Shown here: in pieces, positions 33,844-44,910 of the stretch
Layout: every line of letters begins with the position of its first letter
Numbering within the stretch: the first letter of the stretch is position 1
Assembly: GCA_933822405.4 (NCBI GenBank)
Contig: CAKOGP040001869.1
Span: 764,816 to 828,815, forward strand
Length of the DNA stretch: 64,000 nucleotides
Source: Cylindrotheca closterium
Lineage: Eukaryota; Bacillariophyta; Bacillariophyceae; Bacillariales; Bacillariaceae
Direction of reading: 5' to 3'
Position numbers and translations under genes: made by a program
The notes under the pieces: model-generated
Seen by the model: only the letters and a program-made list of their open reading frames with translations
The model's database searches: none
Told to the model about the DNA's origin: nothing

Positions 33844-34407
33844 TACAAATAATGATAATGATAATACTTTTGTTATTGGCCTGGTGGGGAATAGGTGAAG
33901 GACCTATATGTACCTTGGACAACAATAACTACAAATGGTGGATACTAGAATGCTGTCGTAGCCTGGGCCTGCATTCGACGACTTTTGCTGCTGAGCAGAG
34001 GAATATTACTATTCCGTACGCACCAGGGGTGTTTGCTATCAGACTCTAGTGTATATTGTAATACACCAAACACTCTATAAAGTTTATACATTGCGCCTGT
34101 GGGAGTGTACTCTACTTCTAACACTCTTTCAAATCTCCGTGATCCAGTGACAAAAGTTCCACCATGTCGTCTGTCCGTATGCTCACCAGGTCACAAGAAA
34201 TAAGTAGATGAGAAATTTGTCATCGAAGAATGACCGACCAAGAATGAATCTAATTTCCGGAGTGAGCAAACCAAGACACACGATTGCTGCACCTATAGTA
34301 TTCCGTTCGGCGTACCTGTAGGCAATCGAATAATACATAATACCTTACAAAGAATCAAAAGACTGATCCATTGATTTCCTTCATCACGCTTCCCATACAA
34401 GAAAAAG
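33844..34407. other. Intergenic
   Basis: 564 bases between two plus-strand genes. A short 69-codon frame starts inside the LRR stop codon but has no support. A small inverted repeat (GTGTAT..ATACAC) lies near 34049-34066. The last ~100 bases must hold the promoter of the Cys-rich gene. Confidence 0.4.
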
Positions 34408-35370
34408 ATGAAAATATTATTCGGCTTGCTAGCAACCGCTCTGCCCATTCTCACGGAGGGAGCAGACTGTACCTTTTGCTTCAACGATGACGAAGTTTCC
34501 AACCTGGGTGCCGCCACTCCCAACATGGCTACCATCAAACGATCCTGTTTGGATCTAAAGGCAGAGTATGAAGTCCGAAAGGAGTCTCTCAGCAAGAATG
34601 GAGCCGAAAAGCGGTGCGTTGAATTTCAATTGGAGGGATATCAAACTGGGTGCTGCAACCAATTCAACCCAGATGGTTGTGGAATCTGTCCCGATGGCAG
34701 TCCTCCTGGTGAAGGTTATGTCGTTCCCACGGAAGGATCGGGTGATCCTAATCCCGAAGAGTGTGAGGGATACTCGTTCCAACCCTATTCGAGCAATGGA
34801 ATCTTTACGGAAGGAAGTTGTGCAGACACTCGGGCCCAACGTAGTGCCTTTTACTGTGGCTGTCCTGGACAATACCAACAAGTCTTTCTCTGTCCCGACA
34901 AGCGTCCTCCTGGTCGAAGAAGACGGGGAGATTTCACTAGAAGTGAAAACTGTGGACAAACCGAATATTTGTTTTCGCTGTTCAAGGAGTTTGAAATTAC
35001 CGATATCAACATGGATTTTGGATTTCACTACCAAGCTTGGTGCGAATGTAATGACCACGAGGGTAATCAAGTCGTCTTGGAGAATGAATTCAACTGTCCA
35101 TTCTGTCCCGATGGTGTTGACATTAAGGAAGGCTTCCACGATGTTGTCTTTAATGAAGACACTGCACTCGTGGACATTAATGGAAAGTACGATTACCGAC
35201 GCACCTGTGCCCAAGTGGCCGACTTTACTCGGTATGTCACCACCAAATTTCGGTGCAGTAACGAGAATATTGAAATTGCCAGACAATTCTGTTGCCCAGC
35301 ACCGGGTCTTGGTGTGACCTTTGGACTTTTCATTACTGGAATTGTCATGGTGCAAAACTTGTTCTTTTAG
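34408..35370 (+). CDS. Secreted Cys-rich surface protein, family member A
   Basis: Single exon, 320 residues. Signal peptide at 1-18 (MKILFGLLATALPILTEG), then about 27 Cys in the mature part and a hydrophobic C-terminal span (GVTFGLFITGIVMVQNLFF). The last span suggests a membrane or GPI anchor. Cys pairs occur as CTFC, CGICPDG, CGCPG, CECN and CPFCPDG. The region from FGFHYQAWCEC to RQFCC aligns with the gene at 56370 (FGFDYQSWCKC to ARAFCC), with matching Cys and a TC-A-x(4-5)-RY-x-T core. The family is not one I can name; it is probably a stramenopile cell-surface protein. Confidence 0.75.
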   Translation: MKILFGLLATALPILTEGADCTFCFNDDEVSNLGAATPNMATIKRSCLDLKAEYEVRKESLSKNGAEKRCVEFQLEGYQTGCCNQFNPDGCGICPDGSPPGEGYVVPTEGSGDPNPEECEGYSFQPYSSNGIFTEGSCADTRAQRSAFYCGCPGQYQQVFLCPDKRPPGRRRRGDFTRSENCGQTEYLFSLFKEFEITDINMDFGFHYQAWCECNDHEGNQVVLENEFNCPFCPDGVDIKEGFHDVVFNEDTALVDINGKYDYRRTCAQVADFTRYVTTKFRCSNENIEIARQFCCPAPGLGVTFGLFITGIVMVQNLFF

Positions 35371-35777
35371 AAAACAATTTGAAAGCGGAAATTGAGGATA
35401 GGATATTGTGGGGGAAGTATGAGTGCAAGACATTATTAGCAAAGAGTCTTTACTGAACGCAGCGTTAACATACTAAGAAATTAATGTATTTTTTATGTAG
35501 TTTGCAAACCTGACTCATGTCCTACTGTACCTGTAGTCATCCTAATCTAAAGGCCCGAGATTCGATGTATGGCTATTATACTAGTTCAGCGAGGTCAGCA
35601 TTCTATGATTCTCACATAAAGCATATTACTATTCTTCTTATCGTTTTCATACTTGATTATATTAATATTTAGGCTTCAGCAAGGTCAGCATTCTTTGAAC
35701 CACAGGTACCATGATTTTCACACACTAGTATATTACTATTATTGTTACTGTTTTCATACTTGATTATATTATTATAT
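35371..35777. repeat. Imperfect tandem repeats downstream of RPL15
   Basis: Two related units of about 90-110 bases (about 35582-35670 and 35671-35779) share TCAGCRAGGTCAGCATTCT, ATATTACTATT and TTTTCATACTTGATTATATT. A third partial copy begins AGGCTTCA at 35780, inside the last codons of RPL15. The repeat thus includes the gene's 3' end. Confidence 0.7.
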
Positions 35778-36850
35778 TTAGGCTTCAATAACAGCACCAG
35801 TGGAAGGCTTGAGGATTTCGCACTTTCCTCCAGCACCTTCAATGGCCTCACGGGCACTCTTGGTGAAGGCATGTGCTTGGACAGTGATGTCCTTGGCGGT
35901 GAATTCGTTTCTGCCAGTAACAATCTTGTGGATACCGTACTTGGCCTTGGAGATGGCCTTGGCCTCGAAAAGGGATTCGACTGAGAACAAGAGAAAGTAA
36001 GAGAAAGCAACAAAAGTATGTGAGAACAAAAAGTGCCATGCATCATAGTCAATCAACACATTTTAACATTGGCATGCTTACAGTTGCAGGTAGATCCTGG
36101 GGCAACGTCGTTAAGTTCGTCAAGCTTGATAATATTGTAAATCTTTCGCTTGTGTCCAGGTCCCAAAGGCTTTCCAACGAACTTGGGAAGACGTCTGTAC
36201 AAGGGTTGTTGTCCACCCTCGAATCCAGGTCGGACCGATCGTCCAGAACGAGACTTTTGTCCACGCATACCGAAACCGCAAGTGGCACCTTGTCCAGCGG
36301 CGATACCACGTCCCTTTCTCTTTCTGCGGTGCTTGGAACCGGGAGCTGGTCGGAGGTTGTACTCGGTGAATTCAAAGTTATCAAGGTCGTTGATGGCGGA
36401 TTCATCAGCTTGTCTGCGCTTCCAGTCGAAAATCTTCATACTAAGAGAAGAAGAGGACTTTGGAACCGAAGTCAAAGATTGGCTTCGTGGAACGAAACTG
36501 GAGGTCAAAGCATCTGATAAGAAAGAGATGGAAAGAACAACACATTAATGTCAGAAAACGATTAAACAATATAGTATCCAAATGAAAAAAACACAGACAA
36601 CCATTAACAACCAGAGGAACAAAGGGTGGATAATTTCCTTTCGTGGAGTTCATTGTTGCCGTATTCTTCCAAACCAACAGCAACAAGAACAACTCAAAAT
36701 GCCGAGAAAGATAAGGGGCATCAACCATCACCCGTTAGCTACTATATTTCGACCCCAAATTCCGCTAGTTGAAGGTTGTCGACATTGTATTGATCAGTGC
36801 ATACCTGAGGAGGCGAATAGCGCAACGAGTACAAGAAGAAAGGACTTCAT
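35778..36850 (-). CDS. RPL15: Plastid 50S ribosomal protein L15
   Basis: Three exons: 36850-36805, 36513-36082 and 35980-35778; both introns are GT..AG and all phases fit (226 residues). Exon 1 encodes a signal peptide alone, [15 protein letters not shown], cut off by a 291-base intron that is long for this window. Exon 2 carries the bacterial L15 core: [32 protein letters not shown] and [17 protein letters not shown]. Exon 3 ends with the L15 tail [19 protein letters not shown]. The signal peptide points to the plastid, not the mitochondrion. The transit start (LTSSFVPRS) lacks a classic AF motif. Confidence 0.93.
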
Positions 36851-37325
36851 GTTGTTTTCTATAGGTGTGTATCAACGTTCATAGAAACCGAGTATCGTTG
36901 ATGGCTGTTCGCTACCAGGCGGCAACGTGATCCTACGTACCACTGACGACTGATGGGGAACCTCTGATCCACAGAAAAAAAGAGAAAACATCGCAGAAGG
37001 TTTGATGGCTGACGCATGTCAAGCGGTAAGTGTGCTGGTCTGTCTGCTGTACGCAATTCATTTTGAGATGGATCAGAAACAGTCCTTTCTATCATCAAAT
37101 CATCACCACAATCTTGCTTCCACGTGAAACTAGAGTGAGAGACTTCTCTACCGATCGGTTCCAGCGCACGTTAGTTGCGCTTGGATGAAACGATGAGAGG
37201 TGTGTGAGAAGAATTCATATTATTTGTAGATCAAGGCAACGTTTCAAAATACTCGGCAGCTATTTTCGAGTGTCAACATCAACAAAATTACACATAAATT
37301 CTGGACGGATTGTCACTAAGTGCCT

Positions 37326-37367
<42 letters not shown>

Positions 37368-37711
37368 CCCTGTGTTCGATTCACAGTCGAGGCAATACTT
37401 TTGCATGCTCCGGAGTATGTTTTGGTCCATATGGTGTTTGCACTACCGTTACCACTACCAATGTGTCGGGAAGCACTCACTATTATTATACCCATTAGTT
37501 CTGTAAAATTCTGCATGAAATGATTTGATTGATTATTGGCGAAGCCTCGTCCTTTTGACATGCATAGGACAAACGGGAGAATAAATCTCTGCCGTCACCC
37601 GCCCGCCCGCCCGTCATTTTTGGCCACTTCGTGTTCTTGAAGTCATCTCAGATTTGACAACACGGTGCTGCTGAAAACGAACGCTTATCGTATACTCAGC
37701 ACACCATCGGA
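36851..37711. promoter_or_regulatory. Divergent intergenic region containing a tRNA gene
   Basis: 861 bases between RPL15 (minus) and the zinc-ribbon protein gene (plus). The only feature I can support is the tRNA-Phe at 37322-37394. A short CCCGCC run lies at about 37600-37613. Confidence 0.5.
37322..37394 (+). tRNA. tRNA-Phe (GAA)
   Basis: A 73-base cloverleaf with all stems paired: acceptor GCCTCGA/TCGAGGC with discriminator A, D stem GCTC/GAGC, anticodon stem TCAGA/TCTGA with loop CTGAAGA (anticodon GAA), and T stem CTGTG/CACAG with loop TTCGATT. No intron and no encoded CCA. A T run follows about 8 bases after the end, as for RNA polymerase III. Confidence 0.96.
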
Positions 37712-39261
37712 ATGTCCACCACATCGTCTGTGGACAGTGCTAATCAAGCGGCAGATTTTTTACCAGAAACGAATGAAGCGACAGTAGTGGACGAAATGAA
37801 AGAAGAAAAGCACAACGAAGCAGACGAGAAGCAGCAACAAGAAGCTGGGGAATCTGAAGAGACACAAAAAGTTCAAAATGAAGAGGCTCTAGCGCAAACA
37901 ATGTCACTGGATGTGGCATATAAATCCCTTGAGATGATCCGGAAAGTCAATTTGCAAGTCGAATTTGGTAGAGAAATTGAAGACACAGAATGCGTATTGT
38001 CTCTGCGACAGGCTAGAGAGGCACCCGAACTGATGCCAGGAACCCAAAGTCGATTCCGGCGATGGGTTTCCGAGAAGTCAGTCCCCAAGGCAAGCCCATG
38101 CTTGACCTGTGGAACTCCAGTTTCGAAGGCTTTTCGATCCCCTGAGTTCGCAAGGCAAAACATTGTCGTTTGCGTAGATTGTGCCAATCTCTTCTCTCTT
38201 GACTACCTAATGAAAAATATTGTCCACTCAGAGGTGGATTCTATAGATTCTACAGAAACAAGGAAAAGAAAGATGAATCATATGCTAGAGGTAAGCCAAA
38301 CAATACCGCTTTTTGCACCAAAAATCTAGGCAAATGCCAATCGAATTCGCTATTTTTATCCCCATGGCTGATCAGCAAATGGAAAATCATAACCTTTGCC
38401 CTTTGCTCCTTGAAACAGGTATATGATAGGGCTCTTTTGATACTGACGTATTCCGTTCAATTCATTGACGACGTTGTCGTAGCTCTTGAACAGAACACTT
38501 CCAGACACAACAAGGTTGGATTGGGTAGCAGTGCAACTGGAATGGTGTCTGGTGGGTTGGGTGTGGCAGCTGCGGCAACTATTTTCACTCCTGTTGGGCC
38601 TCCATTATTGCTGGCTAGCATTCTCTTTGGAAGCGGTGCTGCAGCTGCGGATGCTGCTAGTGAGGCGGTCAATTATCGCGGCGAACCCAACAAAATGGCT
38701 GACAGAATACTGACGCTCAATTCTATTATCGGCTGCATCTCACGTCTACCAGCTACGATCGACATGGAAACGACAGCAGAAGAAGAGGATGTCATACACA
38801 CGGCAGAAGGTCAAGCATCGTTGCACTGGAGAAGGACGGCCATGAACGGATTAAAGCCACTTACAGCAGGAGCCCTATCTGCTGTCTCCATTTTTACAGA
38901 AGCGCGTGAGATGAAAAGCACTGGTATGTGAAATATTCAAACCGTCACGCGACCATTTGGAATTTGTTTGGTTCTAATCGAAGTTGCTGTGCTTGTCATG
39001 TCTTTTTGAACATATTTGTTTTGTTTGACAGTGGCCAAGATCCGAGCTGGTAATCCGTGCGAAAAGGCGGAGCGACTGAAGCAAGTGAAAGAAAACGTTC
39101 CATTCCTTCCGAAAACAGACATCTTGTCCAATCAGTTGCAAGGTGCCCTTCGCCGACAACATGAAATTGCCAGCAGTCAGAATGAAACAAAGTCTTCCAC
39201 AGATGAGGTAACAACTACAGCTGATGAAGCTACTGCTGATGACGATACTGCCAGTACATGA
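37712..39261 (+). CDS. Zinc-ribbon and apolipoprotein-L-like membrane protein
   Basis: Three exons: 37712-38290, 38419-38923 and 39032-39261; both introns are GT..AG with fitting phases; 437 residues. The N-terminus is acidic and disordered. Residues ~130-155 hold CLTCGTP and CVDC, a four-Cys zinc-binding pattern like a partial FYVE or zinc ribbon. Exon 2 has a Gly/Ala-rich hydrophobic hairpin (VGLGSSATGMVSGGLGVAAAATIFTPVGPPLLLAS). Its alternating small residues resemble the membrane-inserting part of apolipoprotein L family proteins. Exon 3 is a charged tail. A role at an endomembrane is plausible but unproven. Confidence 0.7.
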
Positions 39262-39397
39262 AGTAATGCGCAACAACCAAAAAGAAAAAAAGATTCCCTA
39301 ATGAAACAGTTGATTATACATCAAGTATGCATGTTTCTCGAGACCATTGATCTTTAATTAGGTTTGTTACTTCACACTTCCAGATACTGCCATGTAG

Positions 39398-39620
39398 TTA
39401 CTCGTCTCCAACAATCATGTTAGTGATTTCCCTGTAGTCAATCTTTCCATCTGCTTGTTTCCTCTGCCATCTCTTCTGGACTCAATGCTTCTCCCATATG
39501 GTACTCGTACCTATACTCTTGATGGTACACAAGAAATGCCTGAATTCTGTGAAAGGAATTTTACCACTTCCATCTTGGTCAAAGACACAGAAGGAATCAA
39601 TTAACAAATCCTCCAATCGT
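39398..39620 (-). pseudogene. Broken calmodulin-like EF-hand gene fragment
   Basis: On the minus strand one frame reads IDSFCVFDQDGSGKIPFTEF, a good EF-hand loop of the calmodulin third-hand type, then RHFLCTIK. A second frame continues MGEALSPEEMAEE. A third reads ADGKIDYREITNMIVGDE and then stops. The three pieces follow the normal order of a calmodulin C-terminal lobe, but two frameshifts separate them and no first lobe is seen upstream. Confidence 0.7.
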
Positions 39621-41006
39621 TATCTCCATTTCCGGGACAACGACTTTCTGGAAGGCATGTCAAAATCCTAGGCTGGCCCTTCCATAATTGTTTTCCTTTG
39701 AGCTCTGCCGCCCTTGCCTATCTCTGTGAGCTCAGCGACCTTGCCAAACTCTGTAGGTTTCATTGTTGATACGCACACACATTAGATGGTTCGTGAGTAT
39801 ATCGTTATACATCTGAAGGAGACTGTCCGATCTTTTAAAGCAACCGGTCGGTATTCTTAATTTGCTGCTTGTCATCTATGAATCTTTGCCATCATGGCTA
39901 GTCCGTTGGTTGATTGTTGTGTCGACATTACTGGTGGGACATTGGGCGCTTCCTTTCAGCCTCCAAAATATCTCTTACTTGCATACGAGATCAGAATCAT
40001 ATCGCTCATTCTTTTCTGTTTCATACAAAAGCAAAGCATTCGTCAAACAGAATCAAGTCTTCAGCGACTTACAAGCAAGATTTTCATCTACTTCTCGGAT
40101 CTGCGCCATGCTCCATTCGCCGATTGCATCATACAGTACTGAATTTCGTTTGCCGGTATGTATCATTGCGGTGTGACAGTCATTCTTACGGTATGAATGG
40201 TCATCGTGTCAACTGTCATGTTGGCTACCATTGCACGGTTCAATCATTCGTGACATCATGCATAGGTACCACTATCCCAGTTAACCTGGACACTCAGCAT
40301 TCTCATGCCATCGTTCCATTCAGTCGTGGCCCTGTACCGGTATACAGTAGGTATGTTAGAAGACAGATGTGACATGTTTTTAATCACCTGCTCATTCGTG
40401 ACATTGTTGGACGGCATCAACACGCGCGATGCACCGATGGAATTCCAACAGACTGCCAACGAGCAAGGTTTCACCGAATAATCTTTATCCCTGCTGGTGG
40501 CTGCATCACCTTACTTCCTGATCGCTAGTCTGCGACAAGCAGGTACTCTAAAGTCGGAACGATGGCATTGGATTTCCCAAGCCTATCGCCAAGCCTATCG
40601 CCAGTCTCACTACCACTGGTATGAACAACACCATTGAAACGCTCCAAAAAATGGATGTGCCGTGGTGCAAACCAATTTTGTGGTATACCCCGTATCGCCA
40701 GATCCTTAGCAAGATACTCCGAAGCTCGTGCTCGAAATTTGGATTTAAAGGTGGAGTCGGACAGGTGCGCAATATGCCGTTATAGTTTAGCCTTGTAATC
40801 GTATTCAACGGTAAAAATCGCCATAGTACCACATTTGAATCTAGATCTTGTCACGACAAATCAGCCTCTACGTACTGGCAAGTACGATTGGTAGGCTAAT
40901 ATTCTATCCCGTTTGAATCCGGAAGCTCGGGGGCACGTGCATTAATAAGTCAGAAACGCTACCACAATGGAAAAGCCAATACCGTACTGCCTGTAGTTAG
41001 CACCGG

Positions 41007-41051
41007 CATCGCATCGCATCGTATCGCATCACGTCTTATCGTATCGTATCA
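41007..41051. repeat. Degenerate GCATC/GTATC pentamer run
   Basis: About nine imperfect five-base units. Confidence 0.8.
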
Positions 41052-41084
41052 CACACACGTCAAGAGGTCGTTCACTTGAAAGTC

Positions 41085-41114
41085 TTGATTGATTGATTGA
41101 TTGATTGATTGATT
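41085..41114. repeat. TTGA tetranucleotide microsatellite
   Basis: About seven and a half perfect units, 155 bases before the lipase-like start codon. Confidence 0.9.
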
Positions 41115-41268
41115 CGGAAGCAAAAAGCAAGCAGCGATACCCTTCCCAACGTAAGCATTCGCTTGTATCGCGTAAACACGTACAGGAAACCTACGATTGG
41201 GACTGAATTCGGTGACGAAAGACGACTGCCAACAGGAGGGAACTCCAAGAAGAAATTGATTACACAAA

Positions 41269-43269
41269 ATGGCAAGCTTACCTGCGCAACAACAACAGCA
41301 GCAACAACAACAGCCACAACAAGGTAATCCCATTTCCCCTCCACGTTACCCAACTCCTGGATCCAATCCAACCTCTCCCGCCACAACCACGCAACGAACC
41401 ATGATTGGAACTCAACCAGTCGTGCCTATATCCATGTTTGTGGACAATGTGATGCCGCCTCCATCCGCACAGCGAAGTCAATCGTATACTGGAGGATATA
41501 ATCCATATGGTCCTCCTGGTGGTGGTGCGATTTCGGCGACTCGTCAAAGTCGACCTTCGGCAAGAAGTCCTACGCACACAACTCACCAAAGTCTGATTGG
41601 ATTTGATCCGTTGGCTCCAGGAAGCAACCACAATGGAAGCAACCACCAACGACCTCCCACTTCTCTGGCTCCACTTTCTCCGTTGTCACCTAGAATTCAA
41701 ATGGCCATGAGTACGTCACCCATGGGTACCTCTCCCATGGTTTCACCAACCAAGAAGTCACATAGAGGAGTTCAATCATTCGATGCGGTGGATTTGATGG
41801 GTGTCAACGATATTGCAATAGAACAAGAACGAATACGCCAGGAACACAATCAAAAGATGAGAGCTCAGACGGTGGATGTTGTCACCAATGGCAAACCAGC
41901 ACCCGCAGCAACATTGTCGCCCAAGCCTCCCACACACACGGCCACTCCCAGCGGTGGAAAAGAGGGAAAAGGGGGCAAGTCCAAATCGCCAAATCGCAAA
42001 GGACGCATATCGGGCATGACAGGCATGTTCAAAAAAGATAAGCGAGACAAGGACAAGAAGGAAGTCCCTGCCCGCACTAGTTCCATGATTGAAAAGAACA
42101 AGCCGCCACCGGCACCAACCACCATGTCTCTTCCCAACACTCCTCGATCCTCTGGTGCACAAACTACCGAACAACAACGCTTGAGCATGTATCCAGGAAT
42201 TGCCTCGGACCTAATGGACTTAAAACTTGGTAATCTTGACTTGCCTCAGTTGGCCAAACCTTCCCCCACTTCCTTTTTGACGGGCAAGGAAGACGAAGTC
42301 GTTCGCACCTCCGGCGAAGCGGCCCCCTTTCAAATGGAAATTCCGGGATTGCCCGAGATTCTCGTGGTGGGTCAATTGAACTTGTTTGTCGATACCTACC
42401 GATTGACGGATCAAAATTTTGATCTCCAAGAGTGGGTGGGTTACTCTCGAATGGATCTGCGGGCCGTCAGCATTCCACAGCACATTCCCATTGCCCAAGC
42501 AATTTTGGATTGTGGGGACGATGTTTCGATTCGGGGCGTCGTTTCCAAGGGATCGGACGAAGACCGACTAGAGTGTGTCATTTTTGAAGGACAACGACAA
42601 TTTCTTGCGGTCTTTATGGGAACCCGCGAAGAACAAGCCAAGGGTGTTTCCAAAAATAAAAAGAAGGCGGTTCCAATGGATTCGGCTCATAAAAACGTCG
42701 AAGTGTATGAAGGATACTTGGAAGAATACATCAAGTTGGAAAAAGACGTCTTTACTATTTTGGACAAATTGACTGACGAAGAACCCTTTTGCGATGTCGC
42801 CTTTTCTGGATATTCCTTTGGAGGAGCCATGGCCACTTTAGGAGCCTTCCGGTATGCCAATGCCCGACCAGCTACTCGAGTCAGCTGTTTGACCATGGCA
42901 TCACCCAAGGCTGGCTTGGCCAAATTTCAAGAACTTGTCAATTCACAACCGAATTTGAAGGTCATGCGCCTCGAATTGGGACAAGATGGAAAGTGCCAAT
43001 TGCCCGGAGTCGGTGGTTCTCACGTTGGTCACACTTTGGTATTGAATGGATCCCTCGGCAACAAGTCAGAAAAGGTTACCCAACCCGTTCTGGCGTATGA
43101 ATTTGATGCACCCAAACCGAAAAAGTTTGGTACCAAGAATCCTTCTTTGCAAGCATATGTGACAGCCGTGGAAGAAATTGCTCGCTTGAAACTCAAGTGG
43201 GTCAAGGATTTTGTCGGCCATTCTGGAAAGGGGGTCGTGGTCAACAACGAATCCCGATTAGTAGTTTAG
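41269..43269 (+). CDS. Lipase class 3-like alpha/beta hydrolase with long disordered N-terminus
   Basis: Single exon, 666 residues. Residues 1-330 are low complexity: a poly-Gln run right at the start, then Pro/Ser/Thr-rich, with a Lys-rich patch (MFKKDKRDKDKKE). The C-terminal half is a lipase-3 fold. It has VFMGTREEQAKG, the nucleophile elbow FSGYSFGGAMATLGAFR (Ser within GYSFG) and TMASPKAGLAKFQ, which fits the strand before the catalytic Asp. The late SHVGHTLVLNG contains a candidate catalytic His. No signal peptide, so it is probably cytosolic or membrane-associated. Substrate unknown; it could be a glycerolipid. Confidence 0.8.
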   Translation: MASLPAQQQQQQQQQPQQGNPISPPRYPTPGSNPTSPATTTQRTMIGTQPVVPISMFVDNVMPPPSAQRSQSYTGGYNPYGPPGGGAISATRQSRPSARSPTHTTHQSLIGFDPLAPGSNHNGSNHQRPPTSLAPLSPLSPRIQMAMSTSPMGTSPMVSPTKKSHRGVQSFDAVDLMGVNDIAIEQERIRQEHNQKMRAQTVDVVTNGKPAPAATLSPKPPTHTATPSGGKEGKGGKSKSPNRKGRISGMTGMFKKDKRDKDKKEVPARTSSMIEKNKPPPAPTTMSLPNTPRSSGAQTTEQQRLSMYPGIASDLMDLKLGNLDLPQLAKPSPTSFLTGKEDEVVRTSGEAAPFQMEIPGLPEILVVGQLNLFVDTYRLTDQNFDLQEWVGYSRMDLRAVSIPQHIPIAQAILDCGDDVSIRGVVSKGSDEDRLECVIFEGQRQFLAVFMGTREEQAKGVSKNKKKAVPMDSAHKNVEVYEGYLEEYIKLEKDVFTILDKLTDEEPFCDVAFSGYSFGGAMATLGAFRYANARPATRVSCLTMASPKAGLAKFQELVNSQPNLKVMRLELGQDGKCQLPGVGGSHVGHTLVLNGSLGNKSEKVTQPVLAYEFDAPKPKKFGTKNPSLQAYVTAVEEIARLKLKWVKDFVGHSGKGVVVNNESRLVV

Positions 43270-43501
43270 AATTGAATGCGGGGGAAGTATATCATCTCCC
43301 ACCTACCTATTATAATTATAATAATAAGATATCTATAGAGTATTACAGTATTATGAGCTACAGTACAGCGATGCCTCGACGATTTCTTCCTCTTCCATGC
43401 AATCGAAAGAGTCGAGTATTGGTTCAAAAATTCAAAACCAAGAAGTGCATTGCAGTTGTGAAGTATTCTGTGTTGATCCAACAGAAAATGATTGACAGGC
43501 A

Positions 43502-44857
43502 ATGAAATGGCTTCGAACTACAAATTCTCCAAAGGGGAAATCGAATAAGATACTGCTGAAATGTCTGCTGACAGCTGCAATCTTCGACTTGCTTGCTTTT
43601 CACACGTGCACTCTCCTGGACGTCGAAACAGCAACACGCAAGTCATCATCATTGGGGCGGAACAAAGTCATGTCTCCAGAATCGACAGTATCCTCAGGTT
43701 CCTTCGACATTAACAAGATGGAAATGAGTGAAGTGATTCGAATGTATTCAAGATCATCGTATCAGCATCCTCTCTTTGATCCTCTACAAGACGGCAAGGC
43801 GAAGGAACACAGAAGGGACGATGCAGCGAGTCCAATTTCCAACAGCGATTCCACACTTGGAATATTGCAAGACCTCGGATTCAGTCAGTCCAACATCGAT
43901 TCAGAAGGGTTTGGTAAAAAGCTGCCACTGTGGAGTCAGATTATTGATAATTATGGAGACAGACCCGTCGTCCTTGGCTTGGAACGATGTCAAGCCTACC
44001 GAGAGACGGTGCCTGTTGCGAAACGAATTGTGGGACTGGCAGGTCTATTTTCTTCTGGCACCAATGTTATGCATCACTTGCTACTCAATAATTGCAAGCC
44101 CCCAGAAGGAGGACAAAAACCGCAAAGAAGTTTTCAATGGCAGGTACCATGGTAAGTCCTACCACCAAGGAGACTCTTGTGAGGAGTACGTTGTGCTGCC
44201 ATGACGGCTCTGCTAACTTCGCCTCCTTACTACCTTCTTCGCAGGGGAAAGCACCACCCAGCTGATACAAGAATGAAATATGCGGCTAGAGATCGTGAAT
44301 TTCTGAACCAAACGGCGGTCCTGCCAGTCGTGACGGTTCGGCATCCCATTACCTGGTTGAATGCTTTATGTCGCCACGGATATTCCTTGCATTGGGATCA
44401 CAATCCTGATTTGTGCGACGCCACCTTGCGACTCGATCAAGCAGTACATGCTAAATTTGGATACACCAACCAAAGCATTGTATATGACTCGTTGATCGAT
44501 GTCTGGAAAGATTGGAATCTCGCGTATTTTCAACAGCGCAAGTATCCACTCCTGATGACTCGATTGGAGGACATTGTGTACCACCCCAAACAAGTGGTGG
44601 AGGAAGTTTGCCATTGTATCGGTGGGAAATTGCATTCTGATAGACCATTTTCTGTCTTTGTCAGCTCGATGAACGACGGCAAAGGACACGGAGAACATCG
44701 AAGCAGCGGACTTCTATCTACATTTGTTAAGTTTGCAAAGCCCATGAAGGAATTGAGCGACAAATTCAGCAATGACGATTGGGACATAGTGAAGACAGTG
44801 CTACAAGACGACAGTCATTTACTATCTTCTTTGAACTATCGAATGCCCAAAGGTTGA
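43502..44857 (+). CDS. Sulfotransferase-like type II membrane protein
   Basis: Two exons, 43502-44151 and 44245-44857; GTAAG..CGCAG intron; 420 residues. A basic start and a hydrophobic span (KILLKCLLTAAIFDLLAFHTC, about 16-36) suggest a Golgi signal anchor. At about residue 180, VGLAGLFSSGTNVMHHLLLN resembles the 5'-PSB loop binding the PAPS cofactor. In exon 2, VVTVRHPITWLNALCRHGYS resembles the 3'-PB motif with the RxP and Ser/Cys positions. LMTRLEDIVYHPKQVV resembles the downstream sulfotransferase helix. It may sulfate polysaccharides or proteins in the Golgi, which is inference. Confidence 0.75.
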
Positions 44858-44910
44858 ATGAAGGGAGAAAAGGAAACGGAAACGTGTTCTTATCTAGCTT
44901 TGTGTGGTTA

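Larger units (their letters stand above)
39262..41268. other. Gene-poor 2-kb stretch with decayed sequence
   Basis: No intact gene is convincing. It holds a broken EF-hand gene on the minus strand (39398-39620), a TACCGGTA palindrome (40335-40342), a GCATC-type run (41007-41051) and a TTGA run (41085-41114). Open frames at 39862-40372 have no recognisable protein. Confidence 0.5.

Noticed and set aside
33840..34049. 69-codon frame overlapping the stop of the LRR gene
   Set aside because: An ATGA overlap is a bacterial-style arrangement; no promoter room and no motif.
39862..40372. Overlapping plus-strand open frames of 80-150 codons
   Set aside because: No domain, no consistent frame, no splice structure; the stretch looks decayed or random.
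39262..41268. Gene-poor stretch considered as a transposon
   Set aside because: I found no terminal repeats, target duplications, transposase, reverse transcriptase or integrase motifs.
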